A stretch of DNA of 64,000 nucleotides from positions 1 through 64,000 of the forward strand of contig DCHI01000078.1 of NCBI GenBank assembly GCA_002314795.1, given 5' to 3'. The position numbers and the translations under genes were made by a program. Positions 18,085 through 30,300 of this stretch are shown here, piece by piece (positions within the stretch are counted from its first letter, which is position 1; every line of letters begins with the position of its first letter). This stretch comes from Bacteroidales bacterium UBA1756 (GTDB lineage: Bacteria > Bacteroidota > Bacteroidia > Bacteroidales > WCHB1-69). The notes under the pieces were generated by a model. It made no database searches, was not told the DNA's origin, and saw only the letters and a list, made by a program, of their open reading frames with translations.

Positions 18085-18462
18085 TCAGATCCAAAAACTT
18101 TCCGGGAGCCAGACATTTTCTAACGCTTGAGCCCGCTTGAACAGAGGAGCTATTTGTTCATCTTTGAAGCCGGCAATGCCGCAGCCGATGCGAGTGACAA
18201 AAAATTTCAATTCGGGATGGTCTTCTGCAAAAATGATAAATTCATCCACGTAGGGCCAAATACGGTTCACTCCACCGTGCATCGTTGGAATGCCATAACT
18301 CTGTCCTTGAAGACCAACTCCCTGTCCCCAGATGGCTCCGAATTTATTGTACGCTACTCGCGCAGCGCCACCGCCGTGCATCCCGGCCAAATTGCTTCCA
18401 AAAACAAAAATCTCATTCTTGTTGAGCTCCGTAATGTTCTCTGGAGTAATACGTTTTTCCAT
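18085..18462 (-). CDS. Small conserved 'FGSNLAG' protein (macrodomain-like nucleotide binder?)
   Basis: 125 residues, no signal peptide. The motif IFVFGSNLAGMHGGGAARVA is highly conserved in a widespread family of small bacterial and phage proteins, and the phosphate-loop-like GSN...HGGGAA and later FVTRIGCGIAGFKDEQIAPLF resemble ADP-ribose-binding macrodomains. A nucleotide- or ADP-ribose-related role is an inference; no activity is known to me. It is the last of four minus-strand genes (serine hydrolase, SAM hydrolase, T9SS protein, this one), with a 14-bp gap to the gene before it. Confidence 0.7.
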   Translation of the reverse strand: MEKRITPENITELNKNEIFVFGSNLAGMHGGGAARVAYNKFGAIWGQGVGLQGQSYGIPTMHGGVNRIWPYVDEFIIFAEDHPELKFFVTRIGCGIAGFKDEQIAPLFKRAQALENVWLPESFWI

Positions 18463-18476
18463 AACTGTCAGGATAA

Positions 18477-19178
18477 CTATCTTTTAATACTTAATTTTTT
18501 AACCAAGATTCCATTATCAGAAAAGATTTTGACAATATACATCCCTTCGGCGAGAGCAGAGACATCAAAGGTAGAGGACTCCGTCAAATTGGAGAAGGCA
18601 CTAACACGACGACCGCTTAAATCAAAAATCTGTAATTCTTTAGGATTGATTCCCGAAAGAGAGAATGAAGTGGACGTCGGGTTCGGGAAAAGCGACACTT
18701 CAGAATTTGGAATGTCGGAAACAGGAAGCGGGCGTGTAAAGTTGATACAGGAAACATTATTTGAAGAATCCGGATCCGTAGCAGCTCCGATAATCTTGAC
18801 TTCAAAGCAAATGTAACAAGCCATCAAGTGATATTGGTCCATCACTTCGGACGTCCAGATGGGTTGAGCCAAATCCACGATGGTTTGTTGTCCGGTAGTG
18901 AGCGACTGCAACTGCGCCCCCATCATTCGAATCGTAGTGATGTAAGTAGTCTGGTTATTCGTTACCAAGAAAATAACGGAATCCGTAGCGGCGGGCACCG
19001 CGGGACCATTATTCTTTAAAATAACACGCGGTTTGAAATCATCGGAAGCATTTAATACGATAGAAGAAATCTGACTCCCCTGCTCATCAGCAAAACCAAC
19101 AATTTCATAATCAACCTGCTGTGCATTAAGACAGAACAGAGGTAATAAGAGTGTCAATAAAATAAAAAAACGTTTCAT
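18477..19178 (-). CDS. T9SS-secreted protein of unknown function
   Basis: 233 residues: signal peptide (MKRFFILLTLLLPLFCLNAQ), one beta-sandwich-like domain of about 125 residues (DYEIVGFADEQGSQIS ... YICFEVKIIG), and a T9SS type A C-terminal domain beginning SLFPNPTSTSFSLSG. The central domain resembles CARDB-like adhesion modules (KPRVILKNNGPAVPAA). It would be exported to the cell surface or medium. It starts 2 bp after the SAM hydrolase gene stops, so the two are co-transcribed. Confidence 0.75.
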   Translation of the reverse strand: MKRFFILLTLLLPLFCLNAQQVDYEIVGFADEQGSQISSIVLNASDDFKPRVILKNNGPAVPAATDSVIFLVTNNQTTYITTIRMMGAQLQSLTTGQQTIVDLAQPIWTSEVMDQYHLMACYICFEVKIIGAATDPDSSNNVSCINFTRPLPVSDIPNSEVSLFPNPTSTSFSLSGINPKELQIFDLSGRRVSAFSNLTESSTFDVSALAEGMYIVKIFSDNGILVKKLSIKR

Positions 19179-19180
19179 AA

Positions 19181-19957
19181 TTAAATATTATTTTGATTTG
19201 AACGATAGCACAGGATTTCGACTTCAGCATCACGCTGCCACTTTGAAAGAATAGACAAACGTCCGTGGTAGGCAGTAATTTCGATGACACCTAAACTATT
19301 AGGAGTCAGATAGGGCTCAACGTCTTCAACATAATGCTTGTGAAATCGAGTTATGGTGTGGGAGCCGACAATGGCCGTAAAACGATTATCTGTCACTTTT
19401 TCATTAAACAGAGCAAAAGGGATATTGGTCAGCACATTCCCATTTGCATCGATATGCGCGACGTGACCGGAAATGCGATTGGAAGAAGGAATATACTGAG
19501 CATCAAAGGGAATGCGGATTTTCAAAGAATAGTCATTCGTGTGTTCAGCAACATTTCCTGCCAAACAAAAAGAGGCCAATTCAACTAACTTCGCAAGAAA
19601 ATTCGATTGATCGCTTTCATAAATGCGCACAAATTCCAACTGAGTTAGGTCTCGAAACATCAACGAAAAGACTCCAGAATCGTGACCAACAAAATAATGT
19701 CCGTTCATTGAAACGACAACGGGATTCGCTTCCAAATTGGAAGTAGCCCCCGTAAGAATTATGTGAACGGTTCCAATAGGAAAAGAAGCGAACGAATGAG
19801 ATAACAAAAAGGCAGTTTCATTAACATTACACAACGGAACATCGTGGGTAACGTCAATAACCATAAGATTATTCAATGAAGAATAAAGCAAGCCCTTAAA
19901 TTGAGAAACGTACGGATCTTGCAAGTTCCAATCGCTGATAAGAGTGATGAAATTCAT
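19181..19957 (-). CDS. SAM hydrolase/halogenase-fold protein (DUF62, S-adenosylmethionine hydrolase)
   Basis: 258 residues. The DUF62 N-terminal signature is present (FITLISDWNLQDPYVSQFKG, then DVTHDVPLCNVNETAFLL) together with PNPVV-like and GHDSGVFSLMF segments and a C-terminal beta-barrel half (FNEKVTDNRFTAIVGS). Family members use an Asp/Arg/His triad to activate water and split SAM into adenosine and methionine; a minority are halogenases. The physiological purpose is unclear. It lies between the serine hydrolase (10-bp gap) and a T9SS protein. Confidence 0.85.
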   Translation of the reverse strand: MNFITLISDWNLQDPYVSQFKGLLYSSLNNLMVIDVTHDVPLCNVNETAFLLSHSFASFPIGTVHIILTGATSNLEANPVVVSMNGHYFVGHDSGVFSLMFRDLTQLEFVRIYESDQSNFLAKLVELASFCLAGNVAEHTNDYSLKIRIPFDAQYIPSSNRISGHVAHIDANGNVLTNIPFALFNEKVTDNRFTAIVGSHTITRFHKHYVEDVEPYLTPNSLGVIEITAYHGRLSILSKWQRDAEVEILCYRSNQNNI

Positions 19958-19967
19958 ATACGGACCT

Positions 19968-21245
19968 TTATAAACCTAAAGAATGATAAATCAATTCGTG
20001 TACAATAAGACGGAGCCGTGATTTCGATAACTTGTTCGGCTCAGCATCAGGATATACTCTATTGGAGAGAAAAACATAAATCAAGTCGTTCTCCGGATCA
20101 CACCAAAAAACGGTTCCAGTAAACCCCTGGTGCCCAAAAGTTCTCTTACCAGCAGCTGCAGGGAGGATTTCGCTTGGTCCAGGAAAGGAAGGGGTATCAA
20201 ATCCCAAAGCACGACGTTGACAATTGTGCATTGGACAAGTCGTAACAAATTGGCGAACTGTCTTCTGAGAAAGGTAAGTCCGCCCTTTGTAAACGCCACC
20301 GTGCATAAGCATAGAGAGCAAAACGCCGACCTCTTGTGCGGTTGAGAAAAGCCCGGCATTACCACAAACACCACCCATAACCGAAGCGGTTTGGTCGTGG
20401 ACATAACCCTTAATCACTCGCTTACGGAAATAAGTATCATTTTCAGTAGGTGCGATGTTCCCATCGTGGATGAAATAAAGCGGCAAAAAACCGGTACGAG
20501 TCAAACCCATCGGCTGATAAAAATACTCGTACAAGAATTCATCCATCGGCCTATCAAGAATGGTTTCAACAATATCACATAATAGAAAGAAACCAAGATC
20601 ACTATAGCGGTATTGCTTGCGAAGGAGTGGATACTGAACCAATTTGGCTCGAACAATATCCGGGTAATCATAACGAAGAAAAACACTATCAGCCAATACA
20701 ATAGGAAAAGAATCGGATTCTGTAGGACGAAGATAACGAGAATCCCAAACACCATTGTTGGATATTTCTCTATAAAAAGGAATAAATGGGGAAAGACCGG
20801 AAGTATGCGTTAGCAACTCAGCGATAGTAAGGGAAGCGACAGGAGTTCCTGAAGAATAATCTAAAAATTGACCAACCGTATCGGTAAGACGAATCTTTCC
20901 ATCATCATATAGTTTCATAACTGCCAAAGTCGTGGCCAAGGACTTAGTCATAGAAGCAACATCGTATGACGTATTTGCATCGACATGAGAAACACTATCG
21001 TAAGTAAGAAAACCGTAGTTCTTATAGAAAATAATAGTATCAGAATGTATGGCTATAATTTGACAACCAGGGAAAATATGGCTACGTATAGCAGAATTTA
21101 CAAGCGAGTCAATTATATTTGAAGAATCGTCAGCGAGCTGATTACAAGAATTGGGAGAAAACAAAAGCGAACTCTGCGAAAAAGAGGACACAATGATTGC
21201 AACAAATAGCAAAAAAAACGATAAAAAGCGACAATAGCTTCGCAT
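19968..21245 (-). CDS. Serine hydrolase of the beta-lactamase/penicillin-binding class C family
   Basis: 425 residues from ATG 21245, which gives signal peptide MRSYCRFLSFFLLFVAIIVS. A farther in-frame start at 21323 would lie upstream of the -7 box. Catalytic motifs: SMTK (Ser about 98, Lys 101), YSD in YRYSDLGFFLLCD, and HxG in FGHQGFTGTVFW. Such enzymes are esterases, D-amino-acid peptidases or wall-modifying enzymes in the periplasm; beta-lactam resistance is not implied. In Bacteroidota a similar domain often sits behind a glycoside hydrolase family 3 domain; here it stands alone. It heads a four-gene operon and is A+T-richer than its surroundings. Confidence 0.82.
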   Translation of the reverse strand: MRSYCRFLSFFLLFVAIIVSSFSQSSLLFSPNSCNQLADDSSNIIDSLVNSAIRSHIFPGCQIIAIHSDTIIFYKNYGFLTYDSVSHVDANTSYDVASMTKSLATTLAVMKLYDDGKIRLTDTVGQFLDYSSGTPVASLTIAELLTHTSGLSPFIPFYREISNNGVWDSRYLRPTESDSFPIVLADSVFLRYDYPDIVRAKLVQYPLLRKQYRYSDLGFFLLCDIVETILDRPMDEFLYEYFYQPMGLTRTGFLPLYFIHDGNIAPTENDTYFRKRVIKGYVHDQTASVMGGVCGNAGLFSTAQEVGVLLSMLMHGGVYKGRTYLSQKTVRQFVTTCPMHNCQRRALGFDTPSFPGPSEILPAAAGKRTFGHQGFTGTVFWCDPENDLIYVFLSNRVYPDAEPNKLSKSRLRLIVHELIYHSLGL

Positions 21246-21266
21246 AAATGCATAATTATCAAACTG

Positions 21267-21274
21267 CAAAAATA
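21267..21274 (-). promoter_or_regulatory. -7 box (TATTTTTG) of the serine hydrolase operon
   Basis: TATTTTTGCAG on the minus strand, 21 bp before ATG 21245; this decides the start. Confidence 0.5.
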
Positions 21275-21337
21275 ATAGAAGCAAAAAAAATAGAATAGAA
21301 AGCCATAGAAAAATTGTCAACAAAACAATGTAAAAAA

Positions 21338-21366
21338 AAAGAGGCCAGTAACACTGACCTCTTTAT
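21338..21366 (-). terminator. Intrinsic terminator of the giant surface protein gene
   Basis: On the minus strand AAAGAGGTCAGTG / ACTGGCCTCTTT forms a long stem with one mismatch, a 2-nt loop and a run of T, 18 nt after the stop codon. Confidence 0.85.
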
Positions 21367-21383
21367 AAAAGATGTATTAAAAC

Positions 21384-24300
21384 TTACTTGATAATGACAA
21401 CTCGTTTAGTTACTAAAGCATCTTTGCTACGTGCTGTGATAAGGTAAACACCTTGAGCATAATCAGCAGTAGAAATCTTAACGATAGGAGTGCTTTGAGT
21501 ATCAAGAACGTCAAGGTTAATTGTTTGAAGAACAGCGCCATTCGGGCTGGAAAGCATAACCTTAGTTTCACCTTCAAAACCTTGGAGTTCTACTTGGACG
21601 AATTCCTTAGCAGGATTCGGGTAAACAGTAGCTTGAGGAACAATTTCTGCATCATCTGCAAATACCACAGTACCATTTATAGGATCAGTAGATGGCATCG
21701 GAGACGGAGTAGCAGAAGCATCAACGTGGAAATAAATATCAATAGAATTATATTCTTTTTCAATAACAGAAGAGTTACCACCGACAGGAACGTTAAGAGC
21801 CAAGTTCCAAGTATAATTTCCAGAAGGATTAAGATGATTACGTTTATGCAAAGTAGCAACAATCTTATAGTCGCCTTCGCCATCATACAACGGAGAACCG
21901 AAGCGGTTAATCAAGATAGTATTTGCACGAGCGTCAGCGTAGAAATCACCAGAACCAGTATGTTCGTGACCCGGAGGAAGTTGTGCTTCATTATAATCCG
22001 GGGCAGCCCAACAAAGATTGAGGTAATCGTAATCCCAATCGTGACCAGCACCGTGTGGAGTATATAAATCAGGAATAGAAACATAACTGTTATTACTAAC
22101 AGTGTTGGGTAAGGAGAAGTTGTCAAAGAACGTACGATAGTACGGTTCGAAATAGTCCGTAACATTAGACATCAACTCATAATTTTCAGTAACGTCATTG
22201 TAACGATAGAGTTCATACTCAATAGATACACCAATATTCGGATCACAACCAGTACAGTTACGATCAATAAAGATTTCCCAACCAACATTGGTAGAAGCAG
22301 TATTGAAGGTATCCATAATGGTCTGTTCTTGTACCTTAGACCAATCACTTCTCTCAGAAAAACGACGAACCTTCAAGAATGGGTTATCTTCAACATTCAA
22401 ATAGAGATTATAAATACTATCACAACCGTGAGAAGTAGGAATATTTTCAGAGAAGTGATAAATAGAATCAGAAACTGTGAATTCGGAAGCCGGTATTGTT
22501 TTAGATCTGTCAGGTGTAATCTGCCAATAATAACCAGAAACAGAAGCAACAGAGAAACAAACACGATCAACATCACTGAATGAATAGGAAGGATAAACTG
22601 ACTTCACAGCTGAAGTATCAGTTGCTGAGCAGTTATGTGCATCCGTAACAGTAGTAATCACTCTATAATCACCAACTTCTACAGCAACCGTATCCAAGAT
22701 AGAAGATGCCGTTGAATCAAGAATTTGAGAAATTGAATCAGGTAACATCCACAATTTAGAAACGAAAGTGTAATCGGTTGTACCACCCGTAGCAGAAAGA
22801 TCAAGAGCTATCAAACCAGCTGTACAAGTACCGTCCAAAGTAACAGTGTTAGTCAAAATGAGTTCATCAGGTTCACCAACAGTAATCGTATCTGAAACGG
22901 AACAACCAAACGTGTCAACAACAGTAACAGTGTAAAAATCAGCATCAAGAGAAGTGAAAGTGTAGGTTGAAAATACAGATGGAACTGGAGTAGAACCATT
23001 ATCGTAGGTAAATGGAGATTGACCACCCGTAACAAAAACTGTTATAGAGCCATCTCCGGATTGATAACAAGTAAGATCAACAGCAGTAAGTGACGAAATC
23101 TTGATTGAATCTTCCACTGTAACGACGATATGAATCGTATCAACATTATTGCAGCTATCCGTAAATATAATTTCAACTTCCGTATCATTAATGATTTCAG
23201 TACCTGCAACAGGGGCTTGAGTATATAACTTGTATGCGCTTACCCAGTTATCACTGAAATGATCAGCAACGGTGTCTGAGAAATCAGGAACGAAGAATTG
23301 ACAGGAAAGGTTACGTACAGCGGGAACGGTATCCAAATAGTCAAAGTTAATAACAGTCGGAGCAATCGTATCCTTAATAACAATTTTATGAGTAATGGTA
23401 TCAGAAACATTACCACAACTATCAACAACCGTATATTTTCTCGTGATGAAGGAGGAACAAGCAATCTTGTCAATAGTAGTGTCAGCGGTAACAGAATGAA
23501 TAGCATCAACTAACTTGCAGTCGGTAACAGAAGCACCATTAGCATTCAACTGAGTAGCGGTGGTATAAGGAGCATTAGCAGTATAAACACCAAATTCATC
23601 AACATAAATAGTCGTGTCATTCAAAATATTGTCGGCAACATAAGGTTTTAATGTATCGGTAACGAAGAAGAACTGATTAAAAGTAGAAGTGTGACCACAA
23701 GAATCTTTTACGGAATAAGTGCGGTGAATCATCATCGGACAGAAACCAGAAACAGTATCGATAGCTGAAACGGTTAAGTCTTTCTTCAACTTACAATCAG
23801 TAACCGTAATACGTGTGGGGAGTTCATCAACACTAGCATACGTCAAAGACGGATCAATCGTATAGCCACAGATATTATCCAAATACAATGTAACCGTATC
23901 GAGTGTACCAACTACAAGAGGAGCAATCGTATCAGCAACATAAACTGTATCGTTGAATGTAGAAGTATGAGCACAAGAATCATAAACCGTGTAAGTAAGG
24001 TAAACGGTCTTGGCCTTACTACAATCAGCTCCACCAATTTCGAGGGTATCAATTGTACAAGTCAACGTATCTTTCAAATTGCAGTCAGTAATACCAGCCA
24101 GCATAGTAGACGGAAGATCCGTTACGTGAGTATAAACAGTATAGGCGAAATTACAAGAACCATCCATATATACCTGTTGAGGAGTCATAACAGTAGTGAT
24201 GGCAGGAGCAGTAACATCATTGATATAAATAGTATGCGTAAAGTAATTTGAAACCAAGCCACAACTATCAGCGATAGAATATGTTCTGACAACCGTACGT

Positions 24301-27300
24301 GAACAGCTGACAGCAGCCGTATCATCAGACACCAAAGTAACAGGAGTATTATCACCAACATTGCAATCAACAACGCTGAAAGCAGAATCGTATGCCTTAA
24401 CTTGGCCAACAGTAGTGAAATAAGGAATAGCAACACCTAAACAATTACTACTGGATTCATCCATATCAATAACAGAATCCTTAACTGTAGTAGAGACAAC
24501 AGGAGCAACTGTGTCAAGGACAACAACACGCTGGAAGATTGTATCAGACCAATGGTCAGAACACTTATCTTTCACTTGATATCTTACGACCACAAAAGAG
24601 GTACAGTTATCACGTGTAGTATCCGCAAGAGACAATCTACGAATGTTAGCAGGATTAGACCAATCAGCATTACAATCGTTCATAACGACACCGTGGTCAA
24701 TAGCATCTTGCGGAGTCGTCCAGAATGGAACACCCGGAATCTCGCACGCAATAGTGTAGTATAAAGTGTCATAAACAGTAGCTGTATCAACGGTGACAAC
24801 GGGAGCCAAAGTGTCCAAAACAGTAATAGTCAAACGAATGGTATCCGACATATTACCGCAGGAGTCAGCAACCGTATATTTGTAATGAATACCGAAAGAA
24901 CAAGCAAGTGCATCTACAATACTATCATACATCGTGACAACTGAGGATTCACCCACATTACAATCAGTCACAACATCAGCCCCTTCCCAATCATTCAAAG
25001 CACGAACAGTTGAGAAATGAACATTCGGAACAGTATAACCGCAAGTTGCATTCAAATATACAGTATCTCCCTTCAAATCAGAAACATTGACTGTAGGTGC
25101 AATAGTATCAAGTACGGTGAGAGTATGCGTAAAATCAGTATGATTACCAGAAGCGTCTGTAGCTCTATAGGTTCTGGTTAAGGTTCTGTCGCAAGAAAGC
25201 GATGAAAGAGAACCAGGTGTAAATACGGAAACCGTAACATCGCTACAATCGTTAATTGTAAGACCGACGTATGTTTTAGCGATAATACTTGTATAGATAG
25301 CATTGGTATCAGCAGTTAATATACCACACGTACTATTCATATAAATGGTGTCGTACAAAGCAATCGGAGAAACAACAGGACTTGTAGTATCCAAAATCGT
25401 AATCGTATGCTTAATCGTATCGAGGTTGTCACAACCATCATTCAATTTATAGTATCTAGTAACTACGTAAGGACAAGTAGTTCCGGTAGTATCAGAATGA
25501 ACTAAAGAGACTGTAGTATTGGAAAGGTGACAATCAGCAATAGTAGGATTAGAATGATGAGCATTCATTTCAGTTACTGAAGCAAAAGGAGTAACAGCAG
25601 GAAGAACACATTCTGAATAAGCACCTTGATAGATAGTATCAGTCATATCATTGGCAAAAGTAGGCGCGTCTTCATCATAAACAACAACCGTTTGGTAAAG
25701 TGTAGTATCGTTACCACAGTAATCTAAGAATGTATATGAAAGACGATAGTAATCGTGACAATCATCTGACGGAAGAGTACCATCGTGAAGAATCCAAACG
25801 CGAGAATTATCATCCATACTACAATCATCCCAACCAGTAATATGTCCATATTTGGGATCAGCCTTTAATTGAGACATCGTATAAGATCCCTCAGCAGGCA
25901 AACTGACTGAGGGTTGGCAGGTTGCTGCATCAAGCTTGATAGAATCATTTTGCAAGGTATCCGTACCAACAGCCGTAATGATATGAGGAACTACACTATC
26001 GTAAATACGGAAATTAGCGGTTTTGATGACGGAGTTACCGCAAGTATCCGAAACGGTCCAACGAACAGTATAAGTACGAGCAGAAGAAACAGTGGAACAA
26101 GGATGAGTCGTAGCAATCGTATCAACAACGACAGAGTAAGAATTTTTACAAACGTCGTGTGCAACAAGACTGTTTTGCCAAAGAGTCATAGCGGCAGAAA
26201 TAGCAGCTTCATCTCCACAGGGGAATTCTTGATCAGTAGGAGTTACATCGACAACTGGAGCAGCGTGGTCAACAATCTTGAAGTTTTCGCGAGTGGTCTC
26301 AGTATTACCACAAGCATCTTTCGCTTCCCAAAGAATGAAATAGGATCCTTCACAATCCGTAGTAGATTGATAGCCTTTATAATAATCCGGTTTGGACGGA
26401 ATAACATAAGCAGTATCAAATGGGTAATAAATAGCAGAGCTGGAAGTTTCAAAGTAATAGTAAGACATCGTTACGGTATCACGATTTTGTCCATCGTATG
26501 CACGAACACCATAAAGCCAATTAAGGAATTGTGTCTTGTTACCTGCACCATCACATTCAACAACTTGGTCGATAGGACGCGTAAGTGTATCGATAATAGG
26601 ACTAATATGGTCAACGAGGTAGAAAGTATCAAGGTAGAAAGCGGTATTACCACAACCATCTTCAAATACCCAAGTAGTAACATATTTGGCAGTGCGACCA
26701 CAACCTCTAATTGTATCAGTCATAATCGTATCTATTACAGCAACCGAGCAAGCATCATCAAAGGTCACCTGAGCTAACCAAGCGGCGTATTCAGCCGCAA
26801 CATCAGCCGTATCTACTTCTACTTCAGTATAAACAGGACGAGTGACAATATAAGGAGCAACCGTATCAATTACTTGGAACCAAGCGGTATCAGAAGCAAC
26901 ATTACCATAAATATCGTAGGTGAAGAATGCCCAGGTTTCTGTATAGACAGAAGCATTACAGCCAGGAACAGAATCAAGACGAGTGTGATACAAAGTGTCA
27001 ATAGCACAATTATCCGTTGAGGTATAGGAACTCAAGAAGGCATTGTACTTATAAGACAAGAAGTAATCATCACAAGCGACAACAACAGTATCGCTAAGGA
27101 GCGTTGTATTAAGAACAGGAGCAATCGTATCAACGACAACAATAGTTTGAGTTTGCTCAGCAGCAACATTGCCACAAGCGTCTTCAGCTTTCCACGTTCT
27201 ATAAATGGTATCTTTTACGTGTGTCGAAGTACGTGAAACTTCAGGAAGTGTGTAATCAACACGTGAGTCAACCGGAATCGTAACATCAGAATAAGTGACC

Positions 27301-30300
27301 GTAATATCGGCAACAGCCGTACAGTTGTCAGTAACTATGATAGAACCTAAAGTAGCAGTATCAGTAATCGCAGTACAAGTACCTGCTTCAACACAAACTA
27401 ATGTATCTGAAGGCAAAGTAAATACCGGTTTAACAGTATCACTAACATAAATAATATGAGTGAGGGTATCACTGGTCAAACCACACTTATCGGTAACGGA
27501 ATATTTTCTTACAACAACGGTAGGACACATTCCAGCAAAAGATTGACTCATATTAACAACGAGTTCATCAACCGCGGTACAGTTATCGGAGAGTGTCAAA
27601 CCCGCAGCTTGTAAAGCAGCAACGGTAGTGTATGCGGCAGGAACAAGACCCGGCATAGTGACCGTATCCGGACAGTCATAAACCGTAGTGTCTCCCAACG
27701 CACCAGCCAAAGTAGGAGCTACGGTATCAAATATTCTATAGGTAACGTTACTTGTAGCAACACAAGCAGAGTCGTCAGTCACTTTGAACACAACATAGAA
27801 AGTGGTATCGCAACTGACCGTAGATTCTGTATAGGTATATGAATCGGCAACTGTATCAGCAACTTCAGTGCGAACAGAAACAGAGTTGGAAGTCCATTCA
27901 AATTTATAGGGAGTTCTGCCACCTTCTACCTTAGCATCATAGACGTATGTGCCGAGGTGCGGACAGTTACTTGCCGTAGGAGCAGTTAAAGAGGTAACAG
28001 CTAACGGAAGTGCAGGTTGTTCAATGGTAACGGAGTAGAAAGTATCAGCTGTACAGAGATTTGCATCGGTGATAGTAACCGTATAGGTACCAGCTGTAAG
28101 AATGCGTCCGGTAACAGAATCTCTGCTTACTACACTATCATTCATTTTCCAAGTGTAGGAATACGGAAGCGTACCACCAGTAATGCCTGTGATAGCAGCA
28201 TTACCATTAGCTTCACCGTAGCACTTAACATTATTCAAGACAATCGCACCAGCGAGAGAAAGTTGATCAGGTTGGGTAAGAGTTCCATTTGCATTAGTTG
28301 TGCAGTTGTGAGCATCAATAACAGTAATAACGTATGAACCTGCTTTTTGGTTAGTCATATTGACAGTAGTATCCAATACAGAAGGATTCAATGTCATCAC
28401 AACAGTATCAGAAACAGCGACCAATGTTCTTACGATTGTAACTGAATAAGGAGCTGTACCTTCCTTAACGCGGAATGAAAATGAACCATTATTTGATTCA
28501 AAGCAGGTAAGGTTCGTCCAACCGCTGGTAGTAAGACTTAAAATATTCGGAGAAGCGACATCGGCAGTATCGAGAACATTTACTTCACAACCGTTAGCAT
28601 CCACAACCTTGATATCCCATTTACCTTTAATCAAACCAGCGAAATCAAAGACGTTTTGAGTAGCAGTTCCCATTTGAGTATAAGTAGAGTCAGCGACTTC
28701 TTTACTTTTAATAGTAACGATGTAAGGAGCAGTACCCTCGGCAACGGTAACGCGAATAGCGCCATTGGCATCACCGGCGCAGAGAACAGTAGCAGTCACT
28801 TCAATATTTGTAACAGCAAGAGGAAGTGTAGGAATAGTAACAATAACAGAAACAGAATCCCTATGACCGCAATCATCCGTTGCATAAATCCACATTGTAT
28901 AAGGAGCTTCAGTACTATCAATTTCTGTGCCTACAGCAGGAACCTGAACTACACTTGAAATACTACCGCAACCATCACCAACAGAATCTACAAGAACGAG
29001 AATATTTGGAAGCACGTACTTACAGTCGTGACCTGCAACCGTCGTGGTAGCCGTGGTTCCATTCATATAGATATGAGGAACATCCGTATCAGCAAGCGTA
29101 TATTCTATTGAAACGACAGCTCCTAAGTTCATAGAACAACCGTGAGCGTCAGAACCAGAAACGATTCTATCGCCATAGGTAACCGTTGCACAAGTAGGAA
29201 CAGTTGCAAAAGTTGAAGTAGCAATACTATCTACAACTGAATGAGTAACCTGAGCAGCATCATTATTGCTCCAAGTAACTGTATAAGGAGCAAGACCACC
29301 ACTGATAGCAAAAGTGGCCTCGTGATTGACGTTGGTCATACAGAAAGTATCAGCAACTACAGAAGAAGTAGTAGCAACGCCATCAAAAGTTGAAAGAATG
29401 ACACTCGGATGCTCATAAACGGTAAGTGTAACCGTATTACTATGAGCCGAACAGCTATTAGTAACTGTAGGGCCATAAACCGTGTGCGTGAAATCATTGG
29501 TAGCGTCTGCACTATAATCACCAGCATTAGCAGGAACGGCAATAGGATTATAATAATAATTAGTAACAGACATTGTATCCAATCCGTGGAACCAAGTAAA
29601 ATGATCGAAGGTTGGATTAAGCCTCAATTGAAAGAAGTCTGCCGAATTTTCACAACGTTCAGTTGCTCCAATGGCTGAAACAACCGGATTCGGAGTCGGG
29701 TTGACCTCAGCAAAGATGCGCAAGCTATCCGTACTGATACAACCTTCCATAGAATATGACTTAGCATACATAGATGTATTGCTCGTAATGTACAAGTCAT
29801 AGATTCCCCAATTAGTATCGACAGCGACATTGGCATCATTGTACCAAATCACTTTGTCAGCACCTTCGGGAAGAACCTCAAAATGGACCATTCCCGAATC
29901 GCAAACCAACAAATTGCTGTGTACTGTATCAAGCGTAGGAACTTGAGGATCTTGAACGATGAGGCGGAAATAAACAATGCTATCAATGGAAATGTGGCAA
30001 GAAGATACTCCGTGGAAAACAACACTATCTAACATACCAGCAGGAGTGGGAGTCCAAAACTCAACACCACCGAGAACGAAAGGAAGTTGAGCGATACAGG
30101 TGAACTGATCACCAATAGTATCTCTTATGAAAGCACGGAGTGTATCGGAGGAAAGAATTCCACAAACAACACTTTGATGACCGCCAACATAATAGCGTTC
30201 ATCATTGTCTTCATAAATCATATCCCACTTTGTTCCACCGCAACGTTTAGCCAAGGAAAAGATGAATTGATATTCACCATCAACCTTAATATTATAGACA

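Noticed and set aside
25914..26777. 287-residue open frame, and many shorter ones, opposite the giant surface protein
   Set aside because: They follow from the biased codon use of the repetitive gene on the other strand; no recognisable domain.
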